Assembly (NCBI GenBank): GCA_963930055.1
Contig: CAWVKS010000008.1
Span: 676,127 to 740,126 of the forward strand
DNA length: 64,000 nt
From: Pullichristensenella sp963930055
Lineage (GTDB): Bacteria; Bacillota; Clostridia; Christensenellales; Aristaeellaceae
Direction: 5' to 3'
Positions 17,412 to 26,817 of the stretch are shown here, one piece after another. The notes below the pieces were generated by a model that was not told the DNA's origin, ran no database searches, and saw nothing but the letters and a program-made list of their open reading frames with translations. Position numbers and translations under genes: made by a program. Numbering within the stretch: the first letter of the stretch is position 1; the number at the start of each line of letters is the position of its first letter.

Positions 17412-18806
17412 TTGCGAACAGTTCAGTTGCAGCGCGTCCCATGGCTGGAGATCAGCCGACCCATGCAAAGGCCTGAGATCCCGGAAGAGACTTATGCCCG
17501 ACATCTCTCGACCTTGCGCGACCGCCTGCGGGAACGGGGGCTGGATTGTATTGCCATTTATGGCGATAGGGAACACTATGCGAGCTTCAAATATTATCTG
17601 GGTTTTGAGCCCCGCTTCGAGGAAGGGTTGCTCGTCATCTATCAGAATGCGAGCAGGGAAAGCGCCGTGCTGCTTGGCAACGAGTGCTTTTGCATGGGAA
17701 AATATGCTCGCATTCCCGTCCGAAGCGTGCTCTGCCCATATTTTTCGCTGCCCGGACAGCCGATGGACGGCTTTGTTTCGATGGAAAAATGCCTGCGAGA
17801 AGCTGGCCTGGAGAAAGGGATGCGCATTGGCCTGGCGGGCTGGAAACTGATCGGCACTCGCCATTGCGACGACCCGGCGCATACGTTCTGTGTCCCTTCG
17901 TTCCTCGTTGAGAGTCTGCGGGAAGTAGTGGGCTTTGAAAGTCTGACCAATGCGACGGAGGTGCTGATCCATCCGAGGAACGGCTTACGTGTCGTCCACG
18001 ATGTGCATGAGATCGCTGCCCTCGAATACGGCGCCGCCCTGGCTTCAGAGGGCATGCGCGCTGCGTGGAAGGGCCTCGCCTGCGGCAAACGCGAAATGGA
18101 AATTGCGGCTTGTATGCAAACATATGGCCAGCAGCTCAGCTGCCATGTGATGTTCGCTTCCGGCGAGAATACAAGGAAAGGGCTGGTCAGCCCCGGTTTT
18201 CGCGTCGTTCAGCTGGGCGACCCGATCTCCATGTCCATGGGGCTCGAAGGCGGGCTTTCCTGCCGGGGCGCGTATGCGGCGCAGAGGGAGGACGACCTGC
18301 CGGAAGGGCAGCGCAATTTTGCGGAAGAAGTCGCCTGTCCCTACTACAGGGCTGTTGCAGAATGGTATGAGACCATTGGCATTGGCGTCAGCGGCGGAGC
18401 GTTGTATGACATCGTTCAGAAACGCATACCGCACGAGTCCTACGGCTGGAAACTGAATCCAGGGCACCTGATCTCTTACGAAGAATGGCTCAGTTCGGGG
18501 ATAGCCCCAGGAAACAGGGACCATTTTTGCAGCGGTATGCTCGTGCAGATGGACATCATCCCATCCGTCGCCCCGTTCGTATCTCCCAACGCGGAAGACG
18601 GCATCTGCCTGGCAGACGAGGTGCTGCGCGTACAAATCCAGACACTCTATCCACAAATGTGGGAGCGGTTCATGCAGCGCAGGGCTTACATGCGGGAATA
18701 TCTCGGCATTTGTCTGAAGGAGGAGGTTCTGCCGATGAGCAACCTTGCAGGTCGCTATTCGCCCTATTTGCTGGATTTGGATCAGGCGTTTGCCGTTACC
18801 GGGTGA
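17412..18806 (+). CDS. M24 (Xaa-Pro aminopeptidase/creatinase)-like protein, probably non-catalytic
   Basis: I chose the TTG at 17412 because AAGGAGG (17398-17404) sits 7 bases upstream; an in-frame ATG at 17370 has no ribosome site. The 464-residue protein has the creatinase-type N-terminal domain (residues 20-160) and a pita-bread-like C-terminal half. M24 metallopeptidases need Asp, Asp, His, Glu, Glu. Here the first Asp position reads GDPISMSMG, the second is lost (LSCRGAYAA), GHLIS keeps the His, QMDIIPS has Asp for Glu and ICLADEVLR lacks the last Glu. So metal-dependent peptidase activity is unlikely. It may be a sugar-acid or amide binding relative. It begins the catabolic island. Confidence 0.75.
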   Translation: MRTVQLQRVPWLEISRPMQRPEIPEETYARHLSTLRDRLRERGLDCIAIYGDREHYASFKYYLGFEPRFEEGLLVIYQNASRESAVLLGNECFCMGKYARIPVRSVLCPYFSLPGQPMDGFVSMEKCLREAGLEKGMRIGLAGWKLIGTRHCDDPAHTFCVPSFLVESLREVVGFESLTNATEVLIHPRNGLRVVHDVHEIAALEYGAALASEGMRAAWKGLACGKREMEIAACMQTYGQQLSCHVMFASGENTRKGLVSPGFRVVQLGDPISMSMGLEGGLSCRGAYAAQREDDLPEGQRNFAEEVACPYYRAVAEWYETIGIGVSGGALYDIVQKRIPHESYGWKLNPGHLISYEEWLSSGIAPGNRDHFCSGMLVQMDIIPSVAPFVSPNAEDGICLADEVLRVQIQTLYPQMWERFMQRRAYMREYLGICLKEEVLPMSNLAGRYSPYLLDLDQAFAVTG

Positions 18807-18833
18807 TGGCTGAAAAGGGTCTTGTGGGTAGCG

Positions 18834-18874
18834 AGGGAGTGGGCTGGGTTTTCCAACGCACTCCCCGTTTTTTT
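18834..18874 (+). terminator. Rho-independent terminator after the M24-like gene
   Basis: Stem GGGAGTG (18835-18841) with CACTCCC (18859-18865), followed by CG and seven T. It lies between two converging genes. Confidence 0.75.
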
Positions 18875-18878
18875 CAGC

Positions 18879-19775
18879 TTATTGCAAGCCGTAGAGTCGC
18901 GCGGCGTTATCGTGCAGTATGCCGTTGATTTCCGCTTCGGTAAACATCGGCCAGCCGGCGTTTTTGCAGATGTCGTTCATCCCGTGCCGGATGAGCTCCA
19001 CCCATCCGAGTATATCCTGCGTCGGGTTGTCCCCAAACAGGTCGCAATTCGCCGAGACGAAGTCTGTGGCGAACATGACGCGGTCGATCACGCCCATTTC
19101 TTTCGCCATCACTAAGTTCCACGTCATCCAGAAGGGGCGGCGGTACATCATGGCCAGATCCACCCAAAGGTTCTTGTCGTTGATCATCATCGTGAACAGA
19201 TATTCGCTGAAGGGATAGCCCAGATGCTCGATCACGATTTTTAGATCCGGAAAATTGAAGGTGACATCGTTGAGTTTTTCCATCTGCACATACTTTGTGT
19301 GCGCCAGGACGGTCGGGCCACCCGCGGCCGAGTGGTGGAACTGGACGACTGCGCCACGGTCGCGCGCGAATTCATAGTAGGGGAACATGGCCGGGTCGTT
19401 GGAGCTGAACTGCCCATAAGGCGGGGCAAAGTAGATGCCGCGATAGTGGGCGTTGTCGATCCTGTCCACGACGTAGTCGAACTTTTCCTTGGAAAAACGG
19501 CCGCATTCGTCGATCGGCTCTACGCTGGCGAGTGGGAGGAAAAAATCCGGGTAGCGGGCGATGCCTTCCTGTACGGCAACTTCGCCGAATTCCGAATTCC
19601 AGATGCGGTGCATATCCTGTCCCATGCATACACAGTGCTCAATGCCCGCATCCCGCATCCATTTGACCAGCTGATCCAGGTCCGTATCCTGGGGGATGTC
19701 ATGGTCACGCTTCCAGAACGTTGGTCCATCCATGCACGCCCTGCGAACCAAGTGCATATGGGAATCAATAATCAT
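18879..19775 (-). CDS. Amidohydrolase-family (TIM-barrel) hydrolase
   Basis: A 298-residue protein of the amidohydrolase_2 type. The metal-binding motif MIIDSHMHL opens the protein; further motifs are VVQFHHSAAGGPTV (barrel strand with His), IVIEHLGYP (His) and RVMFATDFVSAN (Asp). Family members hydrolyse or decarboxylate cyclic or carboxylated substrates such as lactones. It is transcribed toward the M24-like gene and just downstream of the RbsBCA genes on the same strand, so it likely acts on what that transporter brings in. The substrate is unknown. Confidence 0.85.
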   Translation of the reverse strand: MIIDSHMHLVRRACMDGPTFWKRDHDIPQDTDLDQLVKWMRDAGIEHCVCMGQDMHRIWNSEFGEVAVQEGIARYPDFFLPLASVEPIDECGRFSKEKFDYVVDRIDNAHYRGIYFAPPYGQFSSNDPAMFPYYEFARDRGAVVQFHHSAAGGPTVLAHTKYVQMEKLNDVTFNFPDLKIVIEHLGYPFSEYLFTMMINDKNLWVDLAMMYRRPFWMTWNLVMAKEMGVIDRVMFATDFVSANCDLFGDNPTQDILGWVELIRHGMNDICKNAGWPMFTEAEINGILHDNAARLYGLQ

Positions 19776-19884
19776 ATAAATACCTCCAGTCTGGCGATAT
19801 GGAACGCCCTGCCATGAGAGATGTATGGCAGGGCGCGTGTCCGTTCATACACGCCCGCCGATGGGGCGCAAGGTGGGTTTGTCC

Positions 19885-20874
19885 TTAGTGTTTCCAGTTC
19901 TCCGCTTCAGAAGCATAGAGCATCTCGGGGATCTTCACGATCTCGTCGTCGGGGCCGGAGCGGGTGTACGTGCCGGCGAATATCTCATCGAGCTTCTGGA
20001 CGCAGGTCGCAGCATAGACCTCGGGGAACATACCCACGGAGGCGTAGAACTTGCTGTCCGGGCCGTCCTCAAGCATGATGTCCAGGTGCGAATCCGTGGC
20101 ATCGTAGCCGATCATCACGACATCCGTCGCGCCGGCGGACTGCAGCGCGTACCACGCGGAAGTGGCGCAGTCGCCCCACCAACAGAAGAAGGCGTCTACT
20201 TCGGGATAGGCTGTGTACATATCCAGCGCCCACTGATAGCAGCCGTCATTGGTGCGATCCGCAGTGCGGTTGAGGATGATCTCAACACCGGGATAGTTTT
20301 CCTCGACATAGTCGCAGAAGCCGTCCACGCGGGGACCGCTGGTGATGATAGAAGGCTCGGTCTCAAAGACGACGATGGTCGCGTCCTCCTGGCCGTTGAG
20401 CGCCTCCATGGCCGCTTCGCCAGCCATGCGGCCGCCCTCGTAGTCGTCATAGACAACGTCCATGTCGGAATTGCCCGAGGAAGCAACGCAGTCATAGCTG
20501 ACGATGAAGATGCCGGCCTCATGCACTAGGTCGACCATGGCGTTGGCGGCCTCTGTGTCGATCGCGGTGTAGATGATACCGTCCACGCCCTGCACGATCA
20601 GGTCCTCGAGGATCTGCTGCATCTTGGTCCAGTCAGAGCCGGGATCGTAGATCGTGGCTTCCCAACCGAGCTGTTCGCACAGATCGAGGCAGGTTTCCGC
20701 GACGATGGAGTTAAACTCGTGCGCCATGTCCCACGGCACGATGCCGATCTTCTTAACGCCGACATCGATGGGCTCCCAGCCCTCGTCGAAGCTCGCGACG
20801 CCTTCTGCGGACGCGGTCACCGCGATGGCCAGCGCCATTGCGATGACAAGAACCAAAGCCAGTACCTTTTTCAT
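19885..20874 (-). CDS. RbsB-type sugar ABC transporter substrate-binding protein
   Basis: A periplasmic-binding-protein type 1 protein. I chose ATG at 20874 (MKKVLALVLVIAMALAIAVT; GGAGGAAAG upstream) over the ATG 5 codons earlier, since a signal peptide then begins at once. The mature part runs KKIGIVPWDMAHEFNSIVAE (binding cleft strand), DLIVQGVDGIIYTAIDTEAA and IVSYDCVASSGNSDMDVVYD (the usual cleft Asp region). It captures a sugar or related molecule for RbsC/RbsA. It is the last transporter gene of the operon (ATPase, permease, binding protein). Confidence 0.9.
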   Translation of the reverse strand: MKKVLALVLVIAMALAIAVTASAEGVASFDEGWEPIDVGVKKIGIVPWDMAHEFNSIVAETCLDLCEQLGWEATIYDPGSDWTKMQQILEDLIVQGVDGIIYTAIDTEAANAMVDLVHEAGIFIVSYDCVASSGNSDMDVVYDDYEGGRMAGEAAMEALNGQEDATIVVFETEPSIITSGPRVDGFCDYVEENYPGVEIILNRTADRTNDGCYQWALDMYTAYPEVDAFFCWWGDCATSAWYALQSAGATDVVMIGYDATDSHLDIMLEDGPDSKFYASVGMFPEVYAATCVQKLDEIFAGTYTRSGPDDEIVKIPEMLYASEAENWKH

Positions 20875-20921
20875 TCGTCTTTCCTCCATTTGTTGTTTTC
20901 TAAGCGCTCATGCGCACTTAT

Positions 20922-21959
20922 TCAGTTCGCCTTCTGCTTCTTCTTGCCTGTGCGCGAAGCGATGCCGGAGATCCACATAGAGTAAAACACAGCCAGGATC
21001 ATCAGCGCGCCGCGCGCAATCAATTGCCAGTTGGAGCCGATGTGCATTAGGTTCATGCCGTTGGTGATCAAGCCCATCATCATCGAGCCCAGGAACACGC
21101 CCAGTATGGTGCCGCTGCCACCGTCGAGAGACACACCGCCCATCGCGCAGGCGGCGATGGCGATGGTGGAATAGCCGTCACCGGCGCTGGGCGTGGCGGC
21201 GCCGACGCGTGAAGTCATCAGTATGCCGGCGACAGCGGACAGCGCCGCGCAGATCACATACGTTGAACAACGCACGGCGCGGACGTTGATGCCGGATGTG
21301 TAGGCAGCCTGGTAATTGCCGCCGATCGCGTAGATCTTGCGGCCATACGATGTGCGCGTAAGCACGATGCCGGCAATGATAAAGAGCCCGAGCATGATGA
21401 TCGTCGGCACGGGGATGCCAAACAGCAATTCATTGCTCATACCGGTGAATTCGCTGGGCAAACCGTTGACCGATGTGTTGTTGGAAAAGATATATAGAAC
21501 GCCGCGCAGGGCGGTGTCCATACCGATCGTAACGATAAACGACGGGATCTTGGTTCGTGCCACGAGCAGGCCGTTGATCAGACCGAATACGCAGCACATC
21601 ACGATCGTGGCAAGGAAGGCCCAGCCCATCGGAAGGACGATACCATAAAAGCCTTCCGTGATGAAGCGAGCGCAGATGACGCCACCCAGACCCGCCATGG
21701 CGCCGTTGGAAAGGTCAAACGTACCGTTGATCATAGGGAATGCCAGCGCACAGGAGAGCAACGCGTAGACAACAATCTGCTTGAGTATATTACGAATATT
21801 CAGCGCGGAAAGGAACGCGGGGTTCTGCGTCTGGACGATGGCAGAGTACGTGATAATCAGGCAGACGATACCGAGCAGTTCGACATAACTCGACCTGCGG
21901 AACCGCTCCCAGGCGCGCGCCGGCATAGACATCCGTTCCGTTTGTTTTTGCATGTTCAT
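20922..21959 (-). CDS. RbsC-type sugar ABC transporter permease
   Basis: A 345-residue membrane protein with 8 to 10 predicted hydrophobic segments. Family motifs are INGTFDLSNGAMAGLGGVIC (the LSVGS-type loop that begins the conserved core) and AACAMGGVSLDGGSGTILGV (the G-G-x-S-x-x-G-G-x-G motif near the C-terminus). It starts 15 bases after the ATPase gene with AGAGAGG as ribosome site. It forms the transmembrane channel of the importer. Confidence 0.93.
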   Translation of the reverse strand: MNMQKQTERMSMPARAWERFRRSSYVELLGIVCLIITYSAIVQTQNPAFLSALNIRNILKQIVVYALLSCALAFPMINGTFDLSNGAMAGLGGVICARFITEGFYGIVLPMGWAFLATIVMCCVFGLINGLLVARTKIPSFIVTIGMDTALRGVLYIFSNNTSVNGLPSEFTGMSNELLFGIPVPTIIMLGLFIIAGIVLTRTSYGRKIYAIGGNYQAAYTSGINVRAVRCSTYVICAALSAVAGILMTSRVGAATPSAGDGYSTIAIAACAMGGVSLDGGSGTILGVFLGSMMMGLITNGMNLMHIGSNWQLIARGALMILAVFYSMWISGIASRTGKKKQKAN

Positions 21960-21974
21960 GACCTCTCTTTGCTA

Positions 21975-23447
21975 TCAAATTGCCATGTGCATGATGGCTT
22001 CTTCCGTCGCTTCCCGAGCCTCCAGTTCTCCCGAAACGCAGCCTTCGTGCATCACGAGGATACGGTCGCTCATTGCGATCAACTCCGGCAGTTCAGAAGA
22101 TACCATGATGACGGCGAAGCCTTTGCATGTCAGATCATTGATGATGCGATAGATCTCCGCTTTGGCGCCCACATCCACGCCTCGCGTCGGTTCGTCCAGA
22201 AGGATGACCGAAGGTTCCGAAGCCAGCGCCTTGCCAAGCACGACCTTTTGCTGGTTTCCGCCGCTGAGGGCGCCCGCCTTGAGTTGGGCGTTGGGCGTCT
22301 TGATATTGAGCTCGCGTATATAGCGATCCGGGATCTCGCGCTCCTTGTTTCGCTTGATAAAGCCGAGTTTTGAAATACGATCGATGATGGACATGAGGAT
22401 ATTGTCCTTGATCGAATGGGAAAGGATCAGGCCAAGATCCTTTCGATCCTCGGGGACAAAGGCAAAGCCGCGCTGTATCGCATCCTGGGGCGAGCGGTTG
22501 CAAATAGGCCTGTCGTTGTAGAATACTTCCCCCTGATATTCATCAATGCCAAAGAGCGCCCGCAAAAGCTCCGTCCTCCCGGCGCCGATCAAGCCGCCGA
22601 TCCCCAGCACTTCGCCCTTGCGCACCTTCAACGAAACGTCGTGGATATGGCTGTTGGAGAGGTGCCTGGCCTCAAGCACCACTTCGCCTGGCACATTGGT
22701 CTTTTGTACGAACTGTTGCCCCAAGTCACGCCCGATCATCATGCGCACAATGTCGTTGGTGGTGACGTCCTTGACGTTCGCCGTACCGGAATGGCAGCCG
22801 TCCTTAAGCACATAAACGCGGTCGCCTACGGCATAGATGTCGTCCATGCGGTGAGAGATGAAAATGATGGAGACGCCGTCCTCCTTGAGCTTGTGGACGA
22901 TGCGGTAAAGCATCCGCGTCTCGTCGATGGTCAGCGCTGCGGTCGGTTCGTCCAGGACGATGATGCGCGAGTCGAAGGAGAGCGCTTTGAGGATTTCGAT
23001 CAGCTGCCGCTGCGCCACGGAATACTGGCGGATCAGTGAATCGGGATCATAATATATATCCAATCGCTCCATCAGCTTTTTAGTTTTTTCCCGCAAAGCT
23101 TTACGGTCGATGAAACCGCAGGTGAGGTCGTAACGACCGATGAATATATTCTCAGCGATGGTCATCTGGGGGATCTGTACCAGTTCCTGATGGACGATGC
23201 TGATGCCGGCGTTGTAAGCGTCGAGCGGTTTGGCGATGTGCGTCAGCTTGCCGTCCAGATAGATGGCGCCGCTGGTCGGCTGTTCGACGCCTGTGAGGAT
23301 CTTCATCAGCGTGGATTTGCCCGCGCCATTTTCTCCGCACAGGCAAAGCACCTCTCCGTAGTTCAGCTCCAGTGTGACATCGTTCAATGCCTGGATGCCT
23401 CCGTAGTTTTTTGAAATGTTTTTCATTTCAAGAATATAGTTCCCCAT
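21975..23447 (-). CDS. RbsA-type sugar ABC transporter ATPase (two fused domains)
   Basis: A 490-residue protein with two ATP-binding cassettes. The first has Walker A GENGAGKST (about residue 38), signature YSVAQRQLIEI and Walker B RIIVLDEPTAAL. The second has the degenerate P-loop IGAGRTELL usual in this family, signature LSGGNQQKVVLGKAL and Walker B VILLDEPTRGVDVG. It powers sugar uptake through the permease encoded downstream. It is first in the operon and preceded by a consensus promoter. GAGGAGGAAC lies upstream of the ATG. Confidence 0.95.
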   Translation of the reverse strand: MGNYILEMKNISKNYGGIQALNDVTLELNYGEVLCLCGENGAGKSTLMKILTGVEQPTSGAIYLDGKLTHIAKPLDAYNAGISIVHQELVQIPQMTIAENIFIGRYDLTCGFIDRKALREKTKKLMERLDIYYDPDSLIRQYSVAQRQLIEILKALSFDSRIIVLDEPTAALTIDETRMLYRIVHKLKEDGVSIIFISHRMDDIYAVGDRVYVLKDGCHSGTANVKDVTTNDIVRMMIGRDLGQQFVQKTNVPGEVVLEARHLSNSHIHDVSLKVRKGEVLGIGGLIGAGRTELLRALFGIDEYQGEVFYNDRPICNRSPQDAIQRGFAFVPEDRKDLGLILSHSIKDNILMSIIDRISKLGFIKRNKEREIPDRYIRELNIKTPNAQLKAGALSGGNQQKVVLGKALASEPSVILLDEPTRGVDVGAKAEIYRIINDLTCKGFAVIMVSSELPELIAMSDRILVMHEGCVSGELEAREATEEAIMHMAI

Positions 23448-23550
23448 TTGTTCCTCCTCGACGAAAAGAAGTCAAATATACTTTTATAATGGCGCTAAAT
23501 GCACTAATTTATCGTAATCATTCTTGGCCTTTGGCCGTAAAAAATATATT

Positions 23551-23596
23551 CAAACTATCGTATACACATTATAGTATAAAATAGTTTCTTTGTCAA
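23551..23596 (-). promoter_or_regulatory. Consensus promoter and inverted repeat of the RbsACB operon
   Basis: On the minus strand, TTGACA (23596-23591) and TATAAT (23573-23568) are 17 bases apart. The arms AAACTAT (23552-23558) and ATAGTTT (23581-23587) are inverted around the -10 box and could be the site of the neighbouring DeoR regulator. A strong promoter overlapped by an operator would give tight repression. Confidence 0.7.
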
Positions 23597-23673
23597 GCGT
23601 ATTGCGCGATAAAATAATAAAAATGAGCATATACGAACCTAAATGAAACAAATTAGAACCATAAAAACCGCTA

Positions 23674-23703
23674 CAAAAAAAGCCTGCCACTGAACGGCAG
23701 GCT
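23674..23703 (-). terminator. Terminator of the DeoR-type regulator gene
   Basis: Stem AGCCTGCC / GGCAGGCT (23681-23688 with 23696-23703) followed on the minus strand by seven T (23680-23674). Confidence 0.8.
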
Positions 23704-23729
23704 GGCTGGATATTGAGCGATTAGACGAT

Positions 23730-24494
23730 TCAGCCCTGGGCGATGTAGACTTGCAGGCCGTATTGCTCCAATTGCTGGGCGCAGCCCTGTGGGATATCCG
23801 AATCTGTGACAAGATGCGATACTTCCGTGATCTCAGCAAAAGAGACGAACGCCGTCTGCTCAAGCTTGCTGGAATCCACCAGGGCAATGACCTCTTGCGA
23901 AGCTTTGATCATTGCGCGTTTCGTATCCACTTCGTCAGGGGAGAACACCATCAATCCATGCTCATAGTCCAGCGCGCTTGCGCCTATAAAGCATTTTTTT
24001 GCCCTGTAATTGCGGATCATGCGCACGGCGTCGCTGCCGATCAGCGTGCACGAACCGCCTTCGCGCTTGAGCCTGCCCCCGGTGGAATAGAGGATCACTT
24101 GGTCGTGCCCCATCAGCTCCGCCTGTATGATGGGGTCTGGCGTGATCACGATCACGCGCTTGTCGATCAGACGCGCGAGCTCCAACGTCGTCGTCCCTGA
24201 ATCGAGGAATATGATGTCGTTTTCGCTGACGAGCGTCTTTGCCAAGCGGGCGATCTCCTGTTTTCTCTTAGTGTAGCGATTTTTGCGTTCGACAATGGGG
24301 AAAATATCGTTTTTTCCGTTATAGGGCAAGGCGCCGCCGTGTACACGCGTGGCGATGTGCAGTTTCTCTAGCTTAATAAGATCCTGGCGAATAGTTTTTT
24401 CCGTCACGCCATAGAGTTTGCTCAGCTCCGTGACTTCGACACTGCCGTTTTGTTGTAAAAGGTTTGCAATCAGCTCTAGGCGCTTTGCCAACAT
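23730..24494 (-). CDS. DeoR-family transcriptional regulator
   Basis: A 254-residue repressor. The N-terminal winged helix reads SVEVTELSKLYGVTEKTIRQ, then DLIKLEKLHIATRVHGGAL, the DeoR signature. The C-terminal sensor domain of sugar-isomerase type holds DIIFLDSGTTTLELARLI and CFIGASALDYEHGLMVFSPD. Such regulators usually bind a phosphorylated sugar. It lies directly upstream of the RbsACB operon and near a PfkB kinase gene, so the effector may be the phosphate product of that kinase (inference). Confidence 0.92.
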   Translation of the reverse strand: MLAKRLELIANLLQQNGSVEVTELSKLYGVTEKTIRQDLIKLEKLHIATRVHGGALPYNGKNDIFPIVERKNRYTKRKQEIARLAKTLVSENDIIFLDSGTTTLELARLIDKRVIVITPDPIIQAELMGHDQVILYSTGGRLKREGGSCTLIGSDAVRMIRNYRAKKCFIGASALDYEHGLMVFSPDEVDTKRAMIKASQEVIALVDSSKLEQTAFVSFAEITEVSHLVTDSDIPQGCAQQLEQYGLQVYIAQG

Positions 24495-24618
24495 ATCTAT
24501 TGCATCCTCCTCTTTTGTAGGCGTTTTATAATTGTAAATATATTATCACATTTTCACCAGCAAATCAACCTGAAGGTAGCGCCGGAGGCGGCCAAATAGC
24601 GACCTGAATATACGGAAA

Positions 24619-24653
24619 ATGCCGTTTGCATACAGGAAATGTGCAAACGGCAT
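24619..24653 (-). terminator. Terminator after the CoA-transferase operon
   Basis: A 12-bp stem ATGCCGTTTGCA / TGCAAACGGCAT with TTTTCC following on the minus strand, just downstream of the class III CoA-transferase gene. Confidence 0.7.
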
Positions 24654-24684
24654 CCCATTACAGACGTGCGCGAACTGGTTGCAT

Positions 24685-25878
24685 TCAGCGGATCGCGCTT
24701 TGCGCGCGTAGAGACTCCAGGTCGGCGTCGGAATAGCCATATTCACGCAGGACTTCATCCGTGTGTTCACCAACGCGCGGCGCGCCGCGATATACGGCGC
24801 CCTTCGTCTCGGACATCTTAACCGGGAAGCCCGGCATGGGGATGTTGCGCAGGCCCGTGTAGGGGAACTCGACGATCATTTCATTGTGTTTTACCTGCGG
24901 GTCCTGGATAGCCTCCCAGCATTCCAGCACAGGCGCGACGGGGATACCTTTCGATTCAAGGATATCCACGACTTCGCCCCGCGTATGCTGCGCGACCCAT
25001 TCTCCTACAACTCCGTTGATCTCAAGCGCATGCATAAAGCGGCTGTCCGGCTCCTTATAGCGTGGATCCTCGATCAATTCCGGCCGGCCGATCACATTCA
25101 TTAGCGCCGCATAGAAGTTGTCCGGGCCGGCGACGATGAATACATATTTGTCGTCGGCAGTCTTGAAGTTCCCCACCGGCGCGGAATTGCGGTCGAGGTT
25201 ACCCATGCGCTTGCGATGTAGCCCTAGCAGCGCCTCCACCGGCACGGCGTCTACCATAAGCGAGATTGCGGAATCCAGAAGGCAAGCGTCGACGCGCTGG
25301 CCAAGGCCGGTCGTGTTTCGATGATACAGCGCATACATCGCTCCAAGCGCCGCGTAGATGCCGGTCGCGTAGTCGATCAGGAAGCTGCCGGCCAGGTACG
25401 GCTCGCCATCTGCAGGGCCAGTCATGCTCATCAAGCCGAACATGGCTTGCGCCAAGGAATCGAAGCCGGGCTTGCCCGCCTTGTCCCCGGTCTGTCCCCA
25501 GCCGGAGATGGACACGAGGATCAGCCGGGGATTGAGCGCATGCAGGTGCTCCCAGGAGAACCCCATCTTTTCCATTACGCCGGGCTTATAGTTGCTGATC
25601 ACGATATCAGCGGTCTTGAACATGCGCTCCAGTACCTCGCGCCCGGCGTTGACCCTTGTATTCACGGTGATGCCGCGCTTGTTGCGGTTCATGACCATGT
25701 GATACAGGCTCTGCCCTTCATAGAAGGGGCCGACATGGCGGAGGTATTCGCCCTCGTTGGGCTCGACCTTGATGACTTCCGCCCCCATATCGCCCAGCAT
25801 CGAGGCACAATATGGCCCGGCAAGGAAACGGGAGAGGTCTATGACCTTGATGCCACTGAGTAACTTTTCCATTTTCAC
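24685..25878 (-). CDS. Class III CoA-transferase (CaiB/BaiF family)
   Basis: A 397-residue protein starting MKMEKLLSGIKVIDLSRFLA followed by GPYCASMLGDMGAEVIKVE, the typical opening of this family. The catalytic aspartate is likely the Asp in KPGFDSLAQAMFGLMSMTG (about residue 150). The RPGVMEKMG-type loop is seen as NYKPGVMEKMGFSWE. It moves CoA between two carboxylic acids without free intermediates. It is third in a minus-strand operon, 25 bases after the class I alpha subunit. Having two kinds of CoA-transferase in one operon suggests a pathway with several acyl-CoA intermediates. Confidence 0.92.
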   Translation of the reverse strand: MKMEKLLSGIKVIDLSRFLAGPYCASMLGDMGAEVIKVEPNEGEYLRHVGPFYEGQSLYHMVMNRNKRGITVNTRVNAGREVLERMFKTADIVISNYKPGVMEKMGFSWEHLHALNPRLILVSISGWGQTGDKAGKPGFDSLAQAMFGLMSMTGPADGEPYLAGSFLIDYATGIYAALGAMYALYHRNTTGLGQRVDACLLDSAISLMVDAVPVEALLGLHRKRMGNLDRNSAPVGNFKTADDKYVFIVAGPDNFYAALMNVIGRPELIEDPRYKEPDSRFMHALEINGVVGEWVAQHTRGEVVDILESKGIPVAPVLECWEAIQDPQVKHNEMIVEFPYTGLRNIPMPGFPVKMSETKGAVYRGAPRVGEHTDEVLREYGYSDADLESLRAQSAIR

Positions 25879-25903
25879 ATCCTCCAGTCGTATCGTTTGA
25901 GGC

Positions 25904-26803
25904 TCAGATAAACGTGGGAAGGTTGATGTCGCTCAGCCGGCGCGAACCCATCATATCCAGGTAAGCATAGTGGTCGGGGATACCGCGCACATAGGTATCC
26001 AGATAGGAGTCCATGCCCTCCTGGGAACGGCTGGCTTCCATGTACTGACGCATGTGCGCATCATCCACGTTGTAAAACTGCGGGAAGGAACAGGGATGCG
26101 CGCCATACGGCGCGAGTACGACCGCCGTGACCTTGTGTTTGTGCAACTGCACCATGTTGGTGTTTCTGCGCACCAGCGCATTGGAGATAATGCGCTCCAC
26201 CGTTACGATCACATGCTTGCTCGCCCGGGCGAACAGTATATCATCCGCCTGCGGGAAGAGTATACGCTGCGGCATCAGTACGTTGCCGTAAGCATCGGCC
26301 GCCGCAGCATGGATGATGGCGTAGTCCGCGTTGGCGGGCGGAATGGCATACATCTGCTTTCCACTGACAGGGCATTGGTACGGCTTGATGTCCGTGTTGT
26401 ACGTGGGGATATCACTACCGCCGAGGTAATCGCACGGCCAGAAAGGCAGGTCGCACTGGCTAGCGATGAAGCGGTTGAAGGCGCTGTAATCGGAGTATTC
26501 GACCATTTCGAACTGCCGCTGTTCAACGCCGCGGCGAAAGCAGCGCGCCAAGCCGTAGCGCTCCATGGAGACGGCGGAGCTTTCCACGCGCCGCAGCGCG
26601 CCCGCCGCCGCGAGCATATCTGTTTCCATGCCGTTGAGCGAACCGACGATGGTCAGATCCTTTTTTCCCTGCCGTATCAGTTCCCTGACGAAAGCCATGG
26701 GATGCGCGTGGATCGTCATGCCGCCGATCGCTAGGCGGGAGCCATCTGGGATCATCTGTACGGCGGCCTGCATATCAATGAGTTTTTCCTTCATCTGCGT
26801 CAT
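25904..26803 (-). CDS. Class I CoA-transferase, alpha subunit (GctA-like)
   Basis: The start ATG at 26803 is chosen for its AAGGAG 6 bases upstream. About 299 residues; the family glycine-rich opening is seen as SRLAIGGMTIHAHPMAFVRE. Later motifs are ADYAIIHAAAADAYGNVLMP and the C-terminal segment typical of glutaconate-type alpha subunits. The pair probably transfers CoA, although related IpdAB proteins are hydrolases, so the reaction is not certain. The gene starts 14 bases after the beta subunit gene stops. Confidence 0.85.
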   Translation of the reverse strand: MTQMKEKLIDMQAAVQMIPDGSRLAIGGMTIHAHPMAFVRELIRQGKKDLTIVGSLNGMETDMLAAAGALRRVESSAVSMERYGLARCFRRGVEQRQFEMVEYSDYSAFNRFIASQCDLPFWPCDYLGGSDIPTYNTDIKPYQCPVSGKQMYAIPPANADYAIIHAAAADAYGNVLMPQRILFPQADDILFARASKHVIVTVERIISNALVRRNTNMVQLHKHKVTAVVLAPYGAHPCSFPQFYNVDDAHMRQYMEASRSQEGMDSYLDTYVRGIPDHYAYLDMMGSRRLSDINLPTFI

Positions 26804-26817
26804 ATTCGGCTCCTTCC

